DNA of 64,000 nucleotides from NCBI GenBank assembly GCA_018806985.1, contig JADANN010000164.1, positions 868,001-932,000 on the forward strand, read 5' to 3'. Made by a program: the position numbers and the translations under genes. The notes below the pieces were generated by a model that saw nothing but the letters and a program-made list of their open reading frames with translations, was not told where the DNA came from and searched no databases. This DNA is from Angiostrongylus vasorum (Eukaryota > Nematoda > Chromadorea > Rhabditida > Metastrongylidae). This document shows positions 23,151-35,800 of this stretch, piece by piece (within the stretch, counting starts at the first letter, position 1; every line of letters begins with the position of its first letter).

Positions 23151-23154
23151 CCTG

Positions 23155-23432
23155 CAGCCCGTATAGCGCAGTGGTTAGAGGTGGTCTGCAATTCCCATAG
23201 GTTTGATCTCGAGCTCGGCCTCACCAATCTCTCCATCGCTACGGGGTGGGAAAATTGCTATCAGACTTGTCTAGGAGGTTAGCAGGACTGACTTGATACA
23301 TTGGTAGCCTACCGCGCAACATTGTTTAAGCCAGATATGCATTCAATCACCTCTGACGATGCTTGATGAAGTTGGATGGATGGTGCATCCTTTAAAGATT
23401 GATCAATACCGAGAGCTTTATCCTTTATCTTT
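23155..23432 (+). repeat. SINE family 1 copy
   Basis: Head GTATAGCGCAGTGGTTAGAG, diverged box B (GGTTTGATCTCG), body words GCCAGATATGCATTCAATCA and ATTGATCAATACCGAGAG, and the tail CTTTATCCTTTATC. Confidence 0.8.
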
Positions 23433-24031
23433 TCACGTTTTTACCATTTTTCTCACTACTATAGTGCTTCATATGCGCGGGAACAGTTCCTTAGCAAAAT
23501 GTGCGCAGCCTGTTTTAAAAATTTCGATCCAATTAGGTGATTCCTTATCAAACGTTCCCACTCTTTAAACAACATATTTTCCTTTCCGAATAGTTTGCCG
23601 CCTGGTCGCGCATGAGGAATACCCCTAGGTAACCAACTACGACACACAGTGGACGTTCATGCCCCACCTAGGTTTCCCAGGTTAAAAAGTGTACCGACAT
23701 TTTCACTTGGAAGCTCACAGAAGAGTAGGCTTATTCCGCAACAGAATACGTCCACGTTATGCCCGTAATATTCCTATCGCCAAACCATTTAAAAAAACGT
23801 GCATCGTATCATAACCGTACTCTTCGTATACCTTGTGCTAGCACTCTGTGTCCGCTCAGTACTCCTGTGAGGACGTGTCCATCTAGTGTGGCCAGATAGC
23901 TCTCTCACGAAGGTTTGTGCTTTCTATTTACACAGGCGCCTCCGTTCCGGGACAAAAATCACTATCCGTTAGTTCTCATCAAACACTGCGCTTCCCTTTG
24001 CCCTTTGTCAACGTGATTCACAACATTGTTT

Positions 24032-24480
24032 TTAAGCACTTGAGGCTATGATGAAGTAACCAAGCTTATTTGTCGTCCAAACGACAAAAGTGAAGTTAGT
24101 GAGCAGGTACAACTGCCCAATTTTTGCACACCGTAAATTTGGTCCTTTTTGGACCATGTCACTAAATTGCAACATCCTATAAAATTTCCTATCGCCACCG
24201 CTGCTGCCCTCTTGAATAAATTTCGTATCAGCTGCGTTGAGCTGATGGATGTGTGCAAAAGCTTCAACATTCGCCCTCTCAACAGTGAAATCTGACACGA
24301 AATAGTGATCTTCGTTCACAATCAAACTGATAACTTGCTGGATAATGAAACACTGGTTTTTCGAGTTCATAAATTTTAAGGCGACAGCATATGCTTAAGA
24401 TGGTACTTAGTGAAGGAGCAATATCCCTTAATAAATCTGTGTAATTTTGTCCTTTCCTTCCCATGTAAATCTGTCATCGA
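24032..24480 (-). pseudogene. Unrecognised minus-strand open region, possible relic
   Basis: A 112-codon minus-strand frame (4370-type numbering not applicable; it spans 24370-24032) reads smoothly, with words such as ANVEAFAHIHQLNAADTKF and GGDRKFYRMLQFSDMVQ. Just upstream, another frame has FTWEGKDKITQIY, which could be a frameshifted continuation. The composition looks protein-like, but I recognise no family. It could be a transposon relic or an exon of an unseen gene. Confidence 0.25.
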
Positions 24481-24751
24481 TCCATCGGTTTTGAATTGAC
24501 GATCGGATTTTATGGCGTTGAAGCGTATAGGTTTGCACCTACATCCATTTCTACACCAACGATATCACATTACACGGTGATACGTAGCGCCGTAACATTA
24601 TATACATGCGTGAGAACAGGTGTTTTTCGGGAACGAAAACATCAACACTGAATCCCGTGCATCATCACCCGATTCGTGCTGTCGATTCAGTCGATAATCG
24701 ACTAAAATAATGACCATCCTTAGGTTCACTAGCAACTAGTACTCATTAATA

Positions 24752-25032
24752 AAATAAAAGATAAAGCTCTCGGCGTTGATCAATCTCTTATGGATGCGCC
24801 CTGAATTCGACTTAATTAAGCTCGTTTTGAGGTGAATGAATGCATATCTGGCCTTTACAATGATTCGAAATAGTCCACCGATGTATAGGGACAGTGATGC
24901 TATCCTTCCAGGCAAGTCTGGTAACAATTTGCCGACCACGGAAGGATGAAAGGCTTGGTGGGCCATGGGCGGGGGAATTCATCCCATGTGTATTCCAGGG
25001 CGCCTCCGAACACTGCGCCACACGCTCCCATG
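24752..25032 (-). repeat. SINE family 1 copy
   Basis: The tail (reverse complement of AGCTTTATC) and the GTTGATCAATC word are at the left. The head, GTGGCGCAGTGTTCGGAGGC on the minus strand, is at the right. Confidence 0.8.
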
Positions 25033-25039
25033 GTCATCA

Positions 25040-26640
25040 TTGAACTCCTCACTAATCATTATTGAAGAGGATTCGTTACAAATCAAAATTCCTGTAGGAA
25101 CTGAATCAATGCTTTTTATGGGATTCTTTATTGCCTTCAAAATAATATTCCCTTCGCTTCCTTTCATTTTTTTTCTGTAGATGCCATAAGTGCTAAAAGA
25201 GATTTATTGTAAGGATCAGACAGGTGCCACTGTGATATAATGCGATAGATGATGTCACGACTACTTAGGTTGTCAGATAGGGGCACTTTGCAGGTGCGCA
25301 AATGGGGGTGAAGTCGGTGGAGTGCTGCATTGGAAGCCCAGAGCAGTTCATATTTCATAAACTGATTGCTTGACGACAATGTGGTTGATGTCGTTTGTTT
25401 GCATTGTTCTGCTGCAGTCATACGTAGACTAGCGCACGTTTGTGCATAAACCGCTAAGCAGGGTCAATAATTGCCAGAAGTGAGGGAAAACGTAGCTCGT
25501 AAGGGCGCTTCGTAACAACGCTAGGAGGCTAGCGCGTTTGATTTAGCAAAACTGTACATATTTATGAAGTTAATTCAAAATTTTAATCACCGTTCAGATT
25601 CTCGGACAGTCCCCTTTCATTAAATCTGCGTTGGTTTCCAAATTCGATCTGTGGTAACTGAAAGGGCTTGCTTCTTCCGTTATTACCACATGCATGAGAT
25701 TACTTACGAAATAAGGACAATATGTCTTAAAGGACCTCGCATTCTTTAATTTTTGAAACAGTGACGTTATATCTAGGCAATAAAATGTAATCGTCGTTAA
25801 TAAATATATTTGTATATATGTGCAGGAACCGAACCTTTGGAAGAAGGAAACGTGGATAAAAACACTCTTCCTTAGCTCCTCTAAAATGCTCATCTATTCC
25901 GTGCTAATCCACTTTCCGAGCAGAAAAGTAATTGGGACTGGAAGTGAACTAAGACCCAAATCGGATTCTCACGGTTTAAAAGATTTGTGCCAATGAGGAC
26001 ATTTATAAACTTCTTCGCAACACGAAGCTATGAGGGAAGCCAAGATCGAAGCATCATATATGAACTTGGTGAAGCGCTACAATGATGGTTACGCCTTCAT
26101 TCGCGTCTTTGGCCATGTTCCTCGCAGGAACCCTTGGGAAATTTTACTTTGTTGCAGTCCCCCACATAAGAAGCTCTACTTCAATTTTAGACGTGGGTGT
26201 ATAAGAAGCTTTGCTCTCAAAGCTAGACGTCAAAGTTCACTATTTAGGGAACTTTACTGTTTTTCTGAGGTTTCGAAGGTGTTGGACCTCTGTCTTTTGC
26301 ATACTTTTTTTCCATTAAGTGAGAGATGTCGCTAACTTCAGGGAAAAAACTACTCAGACCGAGCTCATGGTTGGAAAATATGGGATGGTTCATGAAACGT
26401 CTTCATGAATACTGCTAAAAAAGGTGACTCCAAATCATGGCACAGCCAGAAATGATTCCAAAGTTTATGGAAACTCAAGGTTTATGCAAATTCTGAAGAC
26501 AATACGTCAATGCACGCTTTACGGGAAAACTACGACAAGAGATCTAAAATGAACAGCACCTGCTGACGTTAAGGAAGTTAAAGTACACCGGTACCTGGAA
26601 CGCTCATAGAATCATTGATTTTGCTCCGCTGTTGAAACAA
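25040..26640. other. Intergenic, no gene seen
   Basis: A 101-codon plus-strand frame at 26030-26335 and a 99-codon minus-strand frame at 25594-25893 show no family signal. Neither is called. Confidence 0.4.
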
Positions 26641-26859
26641 AATGGTCTCTACGTCCGGAAACTACATAAAGAATATCAAAAACGACTTCCGTTCCAACTT
26701 TCTCGATAGCCACCTCCACGCATGTCATTCTAGCTTCTCACATGATAATTGTCGATATAAATGTTCGCAACCATTAAAAGACCATCACAGCCACATTGTT
26801 CAACAAAAAAAAGGAGAATTTCGTCATATCGATGGTTACTCTACAATCCTTTTAGTTCT

Positions 26860-27133
26860 CTATAGTCGAGTAGTTTTTACTTCAATCATCCTCAATAGGC
26901 AAGACAACACATTGGATGAAGGGCAGCTACACTATAAAACAGGATTTCGAATAGATTTCAACACAGAAGAAAATTTTAAAAACACAACAAGGAAACTCAG
27001 CGGAACTCATCAAAGGACAGCGAGAGTAGGTGATACTACTGTACCTTCTGCTGGTCGTTCAAAAAGGCCCTTCTCTCAGTTGAAGAAAAGGAATTTGGAA
27101 GCTCTGCTGGGCTCAAAAGGTATGCTTCACTAG
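26860..27133 (+). pseudogene. RTE-type LINE reverse transcriptase relic
   Basis: The segment SIILNRQDNTLDEGQ followed by TGFRIDFNTE matches, position for position, the RT block ILNRTDRTLDEGQPYKQAGF of the RTE copy at 46.1 kb. Only this block is clear. The flanking frame (26642 to 27133) is open but too diverged to align by eye. It is a small, old fragment. Confidence 0.5.
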
Positions 27134-27794
27134 TCGTACAAGAACTTCGCTAAAACAATTCCACTTTATTGAATGATGTAGCCACTGGAGTAGTGAAAAA
27201 AAAGACCGTTCTCAAAAAATTTTTTTTACAGCCACTTTCGATGACGTAATACGAAAATTGAGATAGGATGAAATGGGTGTTAAACTATAGACAAGAATCA
27301 TCATTCTAGCTTTCTTGATGACATATTCTTTAAAAACATCAAAGGTTAGCTGTGCGGAACCAACACCGAACGATTGTGGAAGTGTCGGTTTTAATTGAAC
27401 CTTAAGAAAAGCATGTCTAAGAGAAACGCAATCATTTCAAATGTCTCATTCAAACATAGCGAAGCATACTCATCCCTAACCTATTTGTAACTCAGCTGAA
27501 AAGTCAGCATGGTAAAGGACTTTCAAGCGAGATTCATTAGAATGTAGTGAAGAAAGTAAGACATCATTAGGGCTTATGATTACCTATTGAAATTGATGCA
27601 GGGATTCTCACGCTCCAATGTAGATGGGGCGTCAAAGATCTGAGTAAGAGCCGCATACGAGAAGATGTAAAAAATCATGAAGGCGAAATGCATGACGCGC
27701 TTTAAAGAAACTCAGTGATTAGAAGTCACGTCTGGGTGCTATGAAATGTTAAACGCAACGGAAAGGCCATAGATAAGATTTGTTTTTAACAGCG

Positions 27795-28065
27795 CCCGCT
27801 TAGCGCAATGGTTAGATATTCCATGGAATACACATTAGACAGTGGTTCGATTCAGCACACGAGGCTTACCAAGTTTTCCATCCCTCTTGTGTCAGGAATG
27901 TTAAAGCAGATTCGTCTGGAAGGATTGAAAACTGTCTTGATACATCATTGACATTGTCACCCCCTAGTCACTGTATTATGGGTCAGTTGTGCACTCTATC
28001 TCTACCAGCGCATAAGTTAAACGCATTTCCCATCCTAAGGAATTGATCAGCGCCGAACAATTTGT
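27795..28065 (+). repeat. SINE family 1 copy, most diverged
   Basis: Head GCTTAGCGCAATGGTTAGAT with box B GGTTCGATTCAGC. The body words CGTCTGGAAGGATTG and CTTGATACATC are shared with the family, and it ends AATTGATCAGCGCCGAACA without the usual tail. Confidence 0.6.
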
Positions 28066-28533
28066 TTTAATTGTCTCCATAAGCAAACATGGTTCATGGT
28101 TACCTGAGTAGCTCCGATGCAGATAGTTCACCCGCAATGTATGGTTACTCAACTTCCATAGGGCTCTAAATCAGAAATGTCAACTGAGGTTGGACAAACG
28201 TAGGAAGTTGACTTCGACATGGCATAAAGTCGGTTGGAAAGCGCAAGATATCTTCCCGATTTAAACTAGCAGGCAGCTGTCAGTTATGAGGGAAAGCATT
28301 AGATGTGGCGAAGCGAAAATTGCGACTGCTGAAAATCGTCAGGGATTCATCTCCTGTTCACACTTTTGGCACTCGAGCAAAATATACAGTTGCTAGCAGC
28401 ATATGTGAAGAAAGACACTGCTCCAAGTGAAAAACAAGCTTAATCACCTAGGTTTAGAATCTTTGTTTCCCACTTTACCTTGAATTTCCAGTAAAGACAA
28501 CTCATGCCGCATCATTACTGCAGAGTGCCAAAT

Positions 28534-28972
28534 CCAGTCCCATTTCATTTTGAAAACGATCGTGAAAACAATGGTGAGTGCTCCTTAGTGGAAGTTCAAG
28601 CTGGGTTCACCTTTCAGTCTCGCCTTATGAACTCCTCACGTTTCTTCCTTTACAGGAAAGCATCAGTTTTAATAGCACTGACGAAAATGAATTACATCAT
28701 CGAGCTTCATCAGAGAATGACGAAGAATCAAAGCCTCTAAGAATGACAGTCAAAAATTTTCTCCACACGATATTTAGAAAAGCCAAGTGAGTCATAGAAA
28801 CACAAAAAACATCCTAAGAACGCCTTCAATTCCTAGGATTCTTGCACCATTGGAATGGACCTGTTAAACCCGTACACAACTTCAACAACAAAATAACTGG
28901 GGCCCGGATAAAACTTATATGTTTAGCGCTTTAGTTATTCGTTTCCTACCTGTCCACCTACTGTTCGTAACG

Positions 28973-29034
<62 letters not shown>

Positions 29035-29935
29035 TTATATATATGTATGTATATATATATAAAACGATATCTCGAAAATTAATGCTGGATTTGTAATTTG
29101 TTTTTCTTGTATTTGTTGTAGTCACAATTCAGTTTCGAGTACTGTACTATTACATGTCAGTGTAAATCCTATTTTATGCATCTTCATTCTGTGTAATTGA
29201 CTTACAGTAAAAAATGAAATTGTATTCTTGGCAATTTTTTAAAGGTTAAAATTTGAGATGTCAAGAAAGCAAATCCGACAAATTACTTTTCACGAGCTAA
29301 AAGCTGGTTGTAAAAAGAACGTTGGTTTCAAATAATTCGTTTTGGTGAGTTTGAGGAAGCTTACAGAAAAGTTTTTTATGGAAGAAAAGTTCCAGAAAGG
29401 TAGCAAAGGCCGAAAGTGCCTTCAATTTTATTTCTCGTAGGAGGAAATACATCGATCTAGGTGGTCTTTACTTCAATTGACAGTTTATTCTGAGCAGAGG
29501 TATGTTACTCTAGCGATACAGGTCAAAAAGTCCTTCATTAATTTCCGAAGAACCTAATATATCTTTCTTTTTATTAATTCTTTTGCTTTCTCTATTCTGT
29601 CTAATATTCAGTCGAGTAGGTTCAATGTACTGAAGAAATCGTAAACTCGAATAGGAATTGTTTCTTTTATCTTTCTATTCATCCCATCATTCATCGTCAG
29701 CACACCTAAATATTGGCCATAACAGCAATACCCTCCAGCTAGTGCTTCCATCGGAAACGCCTCCACTGAAGAAGGGGGCGCGTCTGCGGCAGCTGCTCTT
29801 TTGTCTCGGATTCTCAGAGAAACTCCATCAGGTGAACGATCGAATGGTTCTTCAATACAGCTGCAATCTGCGAAAACTCAGTCTCCTGCCTCGTCAAACC
29901 TTCATAGACTCCTTGTTTGTCGTGTTAAAAAAAAC
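28534..29935 (+). CDS. Exons of an unrecognised protein (partial gene)
   Basis: Three stretches behave like coding exons. One at 28534-28574 ends at a strong donor (AACAATG/GTGAGT). The second, 28656-28787, has a textbook acceptor (TTCCTTTACAG/GAAAGC) and donor (GCCAA/GTGAGT). It encodes an acidic, Ser-rich segment (STDENELHHRASSENDEE, then MTVKNFLHTIFRK). The third starts near 29727 (ATAACAG/CAATAC). It encodes a low-complexity segment (ASTEEGGASAAAALLSRIL and later SPASSNLHRLLVCR), with an internal candidate donor at CATCAG/GTGAAC. The phase between the second and third does not match directly, so a linking exon is probably missing. It may be the disordered N-terminus of a larger protein. 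No family is recognised. Confidence 0.4.
28974..29062. repeat. TA microsatellite
   Basis: About 30 TA units, interrupted near the right end. It lies in the presumed intron between the unrecognised exons at 28.7 and 29.7 kb. Confidence 0.9.
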
Positions 29936-30221
29936 CACTTCGCTTTTCAGTGGCTCCGATAAATAGTATTTAAGGAAACATGGTTATGTCTTGAAGGTCA
30001 CGAAACATTTAGTTCACGATTTTTTCTATTAATTCTGAAACCACATGCAGGTTTAATACTGTCAGGGTATTGTAAGCCTTGCTGTTTTCCTATCACTTCT
30101 CGTCTGCTTCACCATACTCTTCTTGTTCTGTTGCTCTCTTTGAACAAACACTTTTCTCGTTTGCATCAAGGAAATTTTTATATATATGCACATATGTATA
30201 TGAATATATGTGTACATAAGG

Positions 30222-30501
30222 ATGAAGGATAAAGCTCTCGACGTTGATAAACCCCTGAGCTATGCGATTTGCATTCGACTTCAATAAGCGTGGTTTGGAG
30301 GTGATTGAGTGCATATCTGGCCTTTACAATGACTCGCGGTGGCCTGCCGATGTAACGAGCCAGTGGTGCAATCCTCCCAGACAAGTCTGGTACCAATTTA
30401 CCGACCCCGGAAGGATGTAAGGTTTGGTGGGCCATGGGCGCGGGGATCGATTCCACGTGCGTGTTGCAGGGCGCCTCCGACCACTGGGCCACACGCGCCC
30501 T
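30222..30501 (-). repeat. SINE family 1 copy
   Basis: A well preserved minus-strand copy. The head CGTGTGGCCCAGTGGTCGG and GGAATCGATCCCCGCGCC lies at the right end and the tail at the left. Confidence 0.85.
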
Positions 30502-30504
30502 GCA

Positions 30505-31185
30505 TGCACATATGCACATAAATATGTACAATTATAAATGCTAATAAGGGCATCAAGGATATACATAGTGTCCTCTGCTTCAATCCCATTTTTGCTCTAC
30601 TCCACTACTTTGCTGCCTTTTCAGTCAGTCCCACTCTTTTGTTAAACGTACTGCCAAGGTGATACTGGAAGTATTTCATGTCGCGCGAAAAGTCCGAAGT
30701 TCCAACTACGCAGCTGACGAAAGACGCTGCAGCGTACGGCGTGTCGAGAATCGGTTGGGGCCGGACACGTAATCCTTCTTAACGGTAACTGTTGAACATG
30801 AGCTGCTAGCGTCTAGGTTAACGGAATGCCTAGGGCTCTAAAGGAAATACACCGACCCGATCGGCAGATTAGAAAAATGTGTTTTAGAGTTCCTGGAACT
30901 AGCCAAACCCACTACGCTACTCTTTAACGGTGCAAGGAAAACTCTACACGGTAAAGTCGGACATGCTACCGCTGAATATGTACCCGAGAATAATAATGAG
31001 AACAAGTGGCCTCATTTAAGAAGAAATAGAACTGTATCTTGTTTCCCATGCTAGCCGAGAACATTGGGCAGCTTTGGCGCAGAGAGGAGTAAATTTAATG
31101 ACTATTACTGCTGCGCATCACCCACTGATTAGAAGAGCTAAAAATGGGATACCTTACATATTTAGATATCTTAAACCCAGGGCTA
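30505..31185. other. Intergenic, no gene seen
   Basis: Includes a GC-richer stretch at about 30690-30770 that may be an unclassified repeat. No exon supported. Confidence 0.4.
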
Positions 31186-31189
31186 TAGG

Positions 31190-31366
31190 ATGAAGAGTGA
31201 AGTGTTTAGCGTTCATCAATCCCTTGACGGATGAGCCTTGTATTCGACTTCATCACCATCGTTTGAACTAAATGAATGGATATCTGGCCTGACCTGCGCT
31301 GGCTGCCGATGTGCCAACTCAGTGCAAGTATCCTCCTAGACAAGTCTGGTATTAAGACTGAGAGGC
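31190..31366 (-). repeat. SINE family 1, head-less copy
   Basis: The tail and body are present (TCATCAATCCCTTGACGGAT, CAAGTCTGGTATTAAGAC). The tRNA-like head is absent, so it is 5'-truncated. Confidence 0.65.
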
Positions 31367-31594
31367 TTTCTTAAGCATCTCTCTATATCCCTACTACGAA
31401 AATTATAGAAAATAGTAAAACAGCACCAATATTGCTGATATCATTCAACTGTTCAAGCTGCGTTTTCCTCCACTTTCTTTTACTCGACATTTTAATTGTT
31501 GTTGTAGATGTTCTACATTATACAACGCTTATATTTTGACACGCCGTCATTTGACCCCGGTATGCTAATCAATACCCTCTTGGGTTACAAAGAC

Positions 31595-31685
31595 AACACG
31601 AGGTTGATAAAACAAAGGTTAGACAAAGAATAAATTAGCCGAATAAACCTTGTTTATCAACGTCGTGTCAGCTTAACAAGAAGGC
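31595..31685 (+). repeat. Terminal-repeat-like end, third family
   Basis: GCCGAATAAACCTTGTTTATC and GTCGTGTCAGCTTAAC match the right arm at 3700-3755. This supports a dispersed element family with that end. Confidence 0.45.
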
Positions 31686-31812
31686 ATACAACACTCATTC
31701 AGAATTTCGTTACCGCGTTCTTAACGTTTTGCAATGAGGTATTGCACGCGATTTTTTCCAAAAAAAGTTGGCCAGTTTAGGTATGACCACCAGCAAACAG
31801 TAGGCAAAGATT

Positions 31813-32840
31813 ATGAGGCAGTTAAATGCTGTTCTCGTTGTTGGAATCGCAATTGTATTTCTATTCGTGAATATTTATGCACTTTTGGAGATACTACGAC
31901 TCCTCAGAGAGAAGCATTTGCATCGCTCTGGCCATCACCACCAGCATTCCGGTGAGGACGGTTCGCCTTTTTTTTCACTTTTTTCTTCACTCTTCAAAAT
32001 TTATGTAAAAAACGAGATAGGAGCATTATTGATAAGTGGACAACTCGGCCTTCACAGCTGGAAGAAAAAACGCCCTACTTGGACCTCTATAGCATGAAAA
32101 ACACCATAGCACTAAACACCCACGTTTTCAATTGTCCGCTTTTGAAACCTGAGGCGATATCTACGAATTTCGTAATGGATTAGGAATATGCCCTTGTCAG
32201 CGCATGAAGTCGACACGAGATTCGGGGTTATTCCGCATCTATGAGGTGTCCGTCCACCTACACCAGGTTTATGGTTGCGACGTTGAAATCCAAAAACTTC
32301 TGGGAAATAATAAGTTCTCATATTCTATTCCATAAGCGCGCGTGTGGCTCTATAGTCGAGGCACCCTGAAACACACATATGGAATCGATCCCCGTGCCTC
32401 TGGCCCACCAAACCCTCTATCACCACGGGGTCAGCAAATTGGTACCAGACTTTTTTTTAGAAGGATAGCAGCACTGGCCTGATACATCGGTATGCTTCCG
32501 CGAGCAATTGTAAAGGCCGGATATGTATTCAATCACCTCCAAATGACGCTTAATGAAGTCGAATGCAAGGCGCATCCCTCATGGATTGATGAACGCTGAG
32601 AGCTTTATCTACTTCATTAAGGATCGTTTGGAGGTGATTGAAGGCATATCTGGCCTTTACGATGACTCGCGATGGCCTACCGATGTATCGAGCCAGTGTT
32701 GCTATCCTTCCAGACAAGTCTGGTACCAATTTGCCGACTCCGGAGGGATGGAAGGCTTGGTGGGCCATGGGCGCGGGGGATCGATTCCACGTGTGTGTTC
32801 CAGGGTGCCCCTGATTACTATGCCACACGAGCCCCTACCC

Positions 32841-32887
<47 letters not shown>

Positions 32888-35800
32888 CTACACATAATAC
32901 ATATGCAGACCACATTTGAATATCACCATAATAATCGAGAGAGAAAACTCAGTATCGGCAGAAAAAAACGAATGAAGGAAATCCATCGGTGACGATGGTA
33001 TTCTGTTACCGCTGTCTACGTAAATATGCTCCATTTATGCTAACGAGAGAACTGTAAGAGCGGAATTTCACTCGTCAAAATATTGTGTTGTTTCATTGTT
33101 TCATCAATGGTGCCGAATGTAATAAAATCCCATTTCACTATTTCTGAATCTCCAATCTGTCGTTATCAACTTCGAAGGTAGAGGCATTTCACCGCGAAAT
33201 CATTTTGAATCGACTTCGATATACTGTAGGCATTTGTGCTGCTTGGTAGCAGTCGTCTAATTTATAGCTTATTGTACTATTCCCACAGCCATTCCCATTT
33301 TCATTAGACCATGAACACAAGAATGCGGTGAGTTTCGTCGAATGACACCGTTCGTCTCCCTTCAGCAGCATAAAGATTTATCGGCTTTGCCGCTCGAATG
33401 GTAATGTGCTGTGGATCCCCCAGGACCGATCGAGATTCGCCTTCTACGTCGGTACAACGAGTCCGGCCGGCAACGATGCGCTTGGCGATCTAGTGACCCA
33501 CAATTAACTCCCCCATTTCACAGTGAGTTTCATGTAATTAGATCACTCATTTTGCTCCAGAATTTTTTCCTTGATGCTTATCCTCTGATCTGCTGGCATT
33601 GTAGGGAGCTATTTAGTGTAGAATTCAAGATGCAAAAACTATGCCTAGAATTTTGAGGTCGAATCCTACTGTTCTAACAGAAGAACTAAAGACACTTTTT
33701 TCCGACCCATGAAGCATTAGTCCAAGTTAACCTCAAAACCTCATAAAAGCACCGAAGAATCGGATACCTCAAAATCAAACTCGAAGTGCCTGGTTATGCC
33801 AGCTCAATTTTTTTCCTCAGGGAGAAAACCACTCCTCTTCACCCATTAACCTCTGCTGATGGTCTCATTTGCGAAAGGGGGAACGGCTTAAACAGCAAGC
33901 GGATGTGAAGTTTATCATGTGGTTAAATTTTTTTAAAACTATTTTCCACCAGCTCGATATCAAATATTATAAGATTTCTAGCACTTCTTGCTTCCTAGTC
34001 ATTTCCTGTCATCTCCACGAAGGTCTTGGAACTCTCTGCGTGTGTGTTCGGCTGCAGTTCGAGGATTTCTGGTTTTCTGAATGTCGTTGAATGCTGGCAA
34101 CTCCGGTATCAACTTCCCGTCCCTATAAGGAAGAAAGGTTTGACTGGACCTGTGAGTGTTCGAACCAGAGCCTTGTGCACCTTGAACGGAATTATGATCC
34201 CTGCAGTACTCGAGCAATATTAAAGTTTAGGGTTTGGATTTGTAGTAAGGTCACGAAAATGCTTGACCATGTAGCATGGATGTTAATCCGACGGTTTCAA
34301 AACTTTTTATCAGAAAAACCGGGCAAAAATGACAAATGATATCCCTACATAACCAATATACTTTCAAACAGTTGTGGAATTTCGGAAGTAAATTCACTAC
34401 TGTTTTTGTCCATTTGTCATCAACATCGCTTACGGTTAGAACACGTTAAAACGATGGAGTTAACAAATCAAGTGCACTTGTTTGGAAACAGGGAAGTCAT
34501 TTGTCTAAGAATTAATGTAGTAGTATTCCTATATCTATTATTGAGGCACGGACGTACCGCCCTCGTTAGTGATATAGTCCATCAAGAAGCAAGGTTCTGG
34601 TTCGACCCCCCCCACCCACTCACCGTCCTCCACTTAACTAGGGTATCTTCAAGATTGCAAGGAGAATCGCCTCGACTAGCATTCTACGACATCCATGAAA
34701 AAGATGAAATCTCAAAAAGCAGCCGAAGGAACAGCAACACAAAATGGTCGGAGACGTTTATGAACGATGAATTCGAGGAAAACGAATCGAATGCAAAAAA
34801 ATGCTGGGTTTCGCAGAGTACATGTAATGACGGGCCACTTGAAAAAAAATATCAAGTTATTACTTATCTGGAAGCATTATCCTTAAACAAACTTCATGTG
34901 AAGCTCTGTTTATCTTATAAATTCAGAAATGGTTCCTTCATAAAGAGATATGACACCTTTGCCCTCCGTCCTGAAGAAGTAAATCTCAAAAAAAAGCGAA
35001 ATATCTCTTTTAAGCCTGTGATCAGGTGCTGCAACAGAAGTGGCCAATTGTAACGGCTAGTTAGCGGCGGCTACTAGCGGTTCAGTTCGTGTAGAATATT
35101 AGCCACGCGGGTCCTTTGGTTGACGCATTGATCTACCAGCCTCAAACTCAAACAAAAAAACAAACTTTGGTAACTAAACCCTTAATACATAAATATAACA
35201 TTAATAACATAATAGTAACGATGGGGAAGTAATGGTAGAGGAATGACGTCAGTTAAAGCTATGAGGTGCGAAGGCTAGTAGTGAAGTGAGGCTAACAACG
35301 AGATAATGGCATTCGAATATTATTATACCATTAATAAGTAATTAACACAATTACATTAATAGTAATAATGAATAATTACCAAGAAGTAACCGTTGGTTAG
35401 CCGTGAGCGACGCCGCGTCGCGTCTATCCGCGGCCGGCGCGGCGGCTGAGGGAGACGGTATGCTGGGGGGCGGAGAAAGGAGACTGTATGCTGAGGCGGA
35501 GAGGGAGACAGTATGCTGAGGCGGAGAGGGATACAGACGGGCCGTATTTTCGGCTGAGCTAAGATTTCAACATTGTAACGATGAGGTGCATTTTAGTGGA
35601 TCAATGAGGACAGTAAGTGATGAGTCATCTACGGAACACAGTCAGGCGGCTGGTCGTGGATAACGCTATGTCAGCAACGTGAAGTTTGAGCATCATATAA
35701 TGAGTGGTCTAGTACATCTACCTTAATAATTGGTCGATTTTATCGACACCAATGATGTTTTCGAACTATTCGACAAGTCTGACCCTCGTTCTGACACTCT

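Noticed and set aside
26030..26335. 101-codon plus-strand frame
   Set aside because: No family resemblance, no convincing splice sites, and frames of this length occur by chance in a 64-kb window.
34406..35053. 215-codon plus-strand open frame
   Set aside because: It runs straight through a SINE family 2 copy (34545-34800) inside intron 2 of the HtrL-like gene. The codons follow the repeat, with no independent protein signal.
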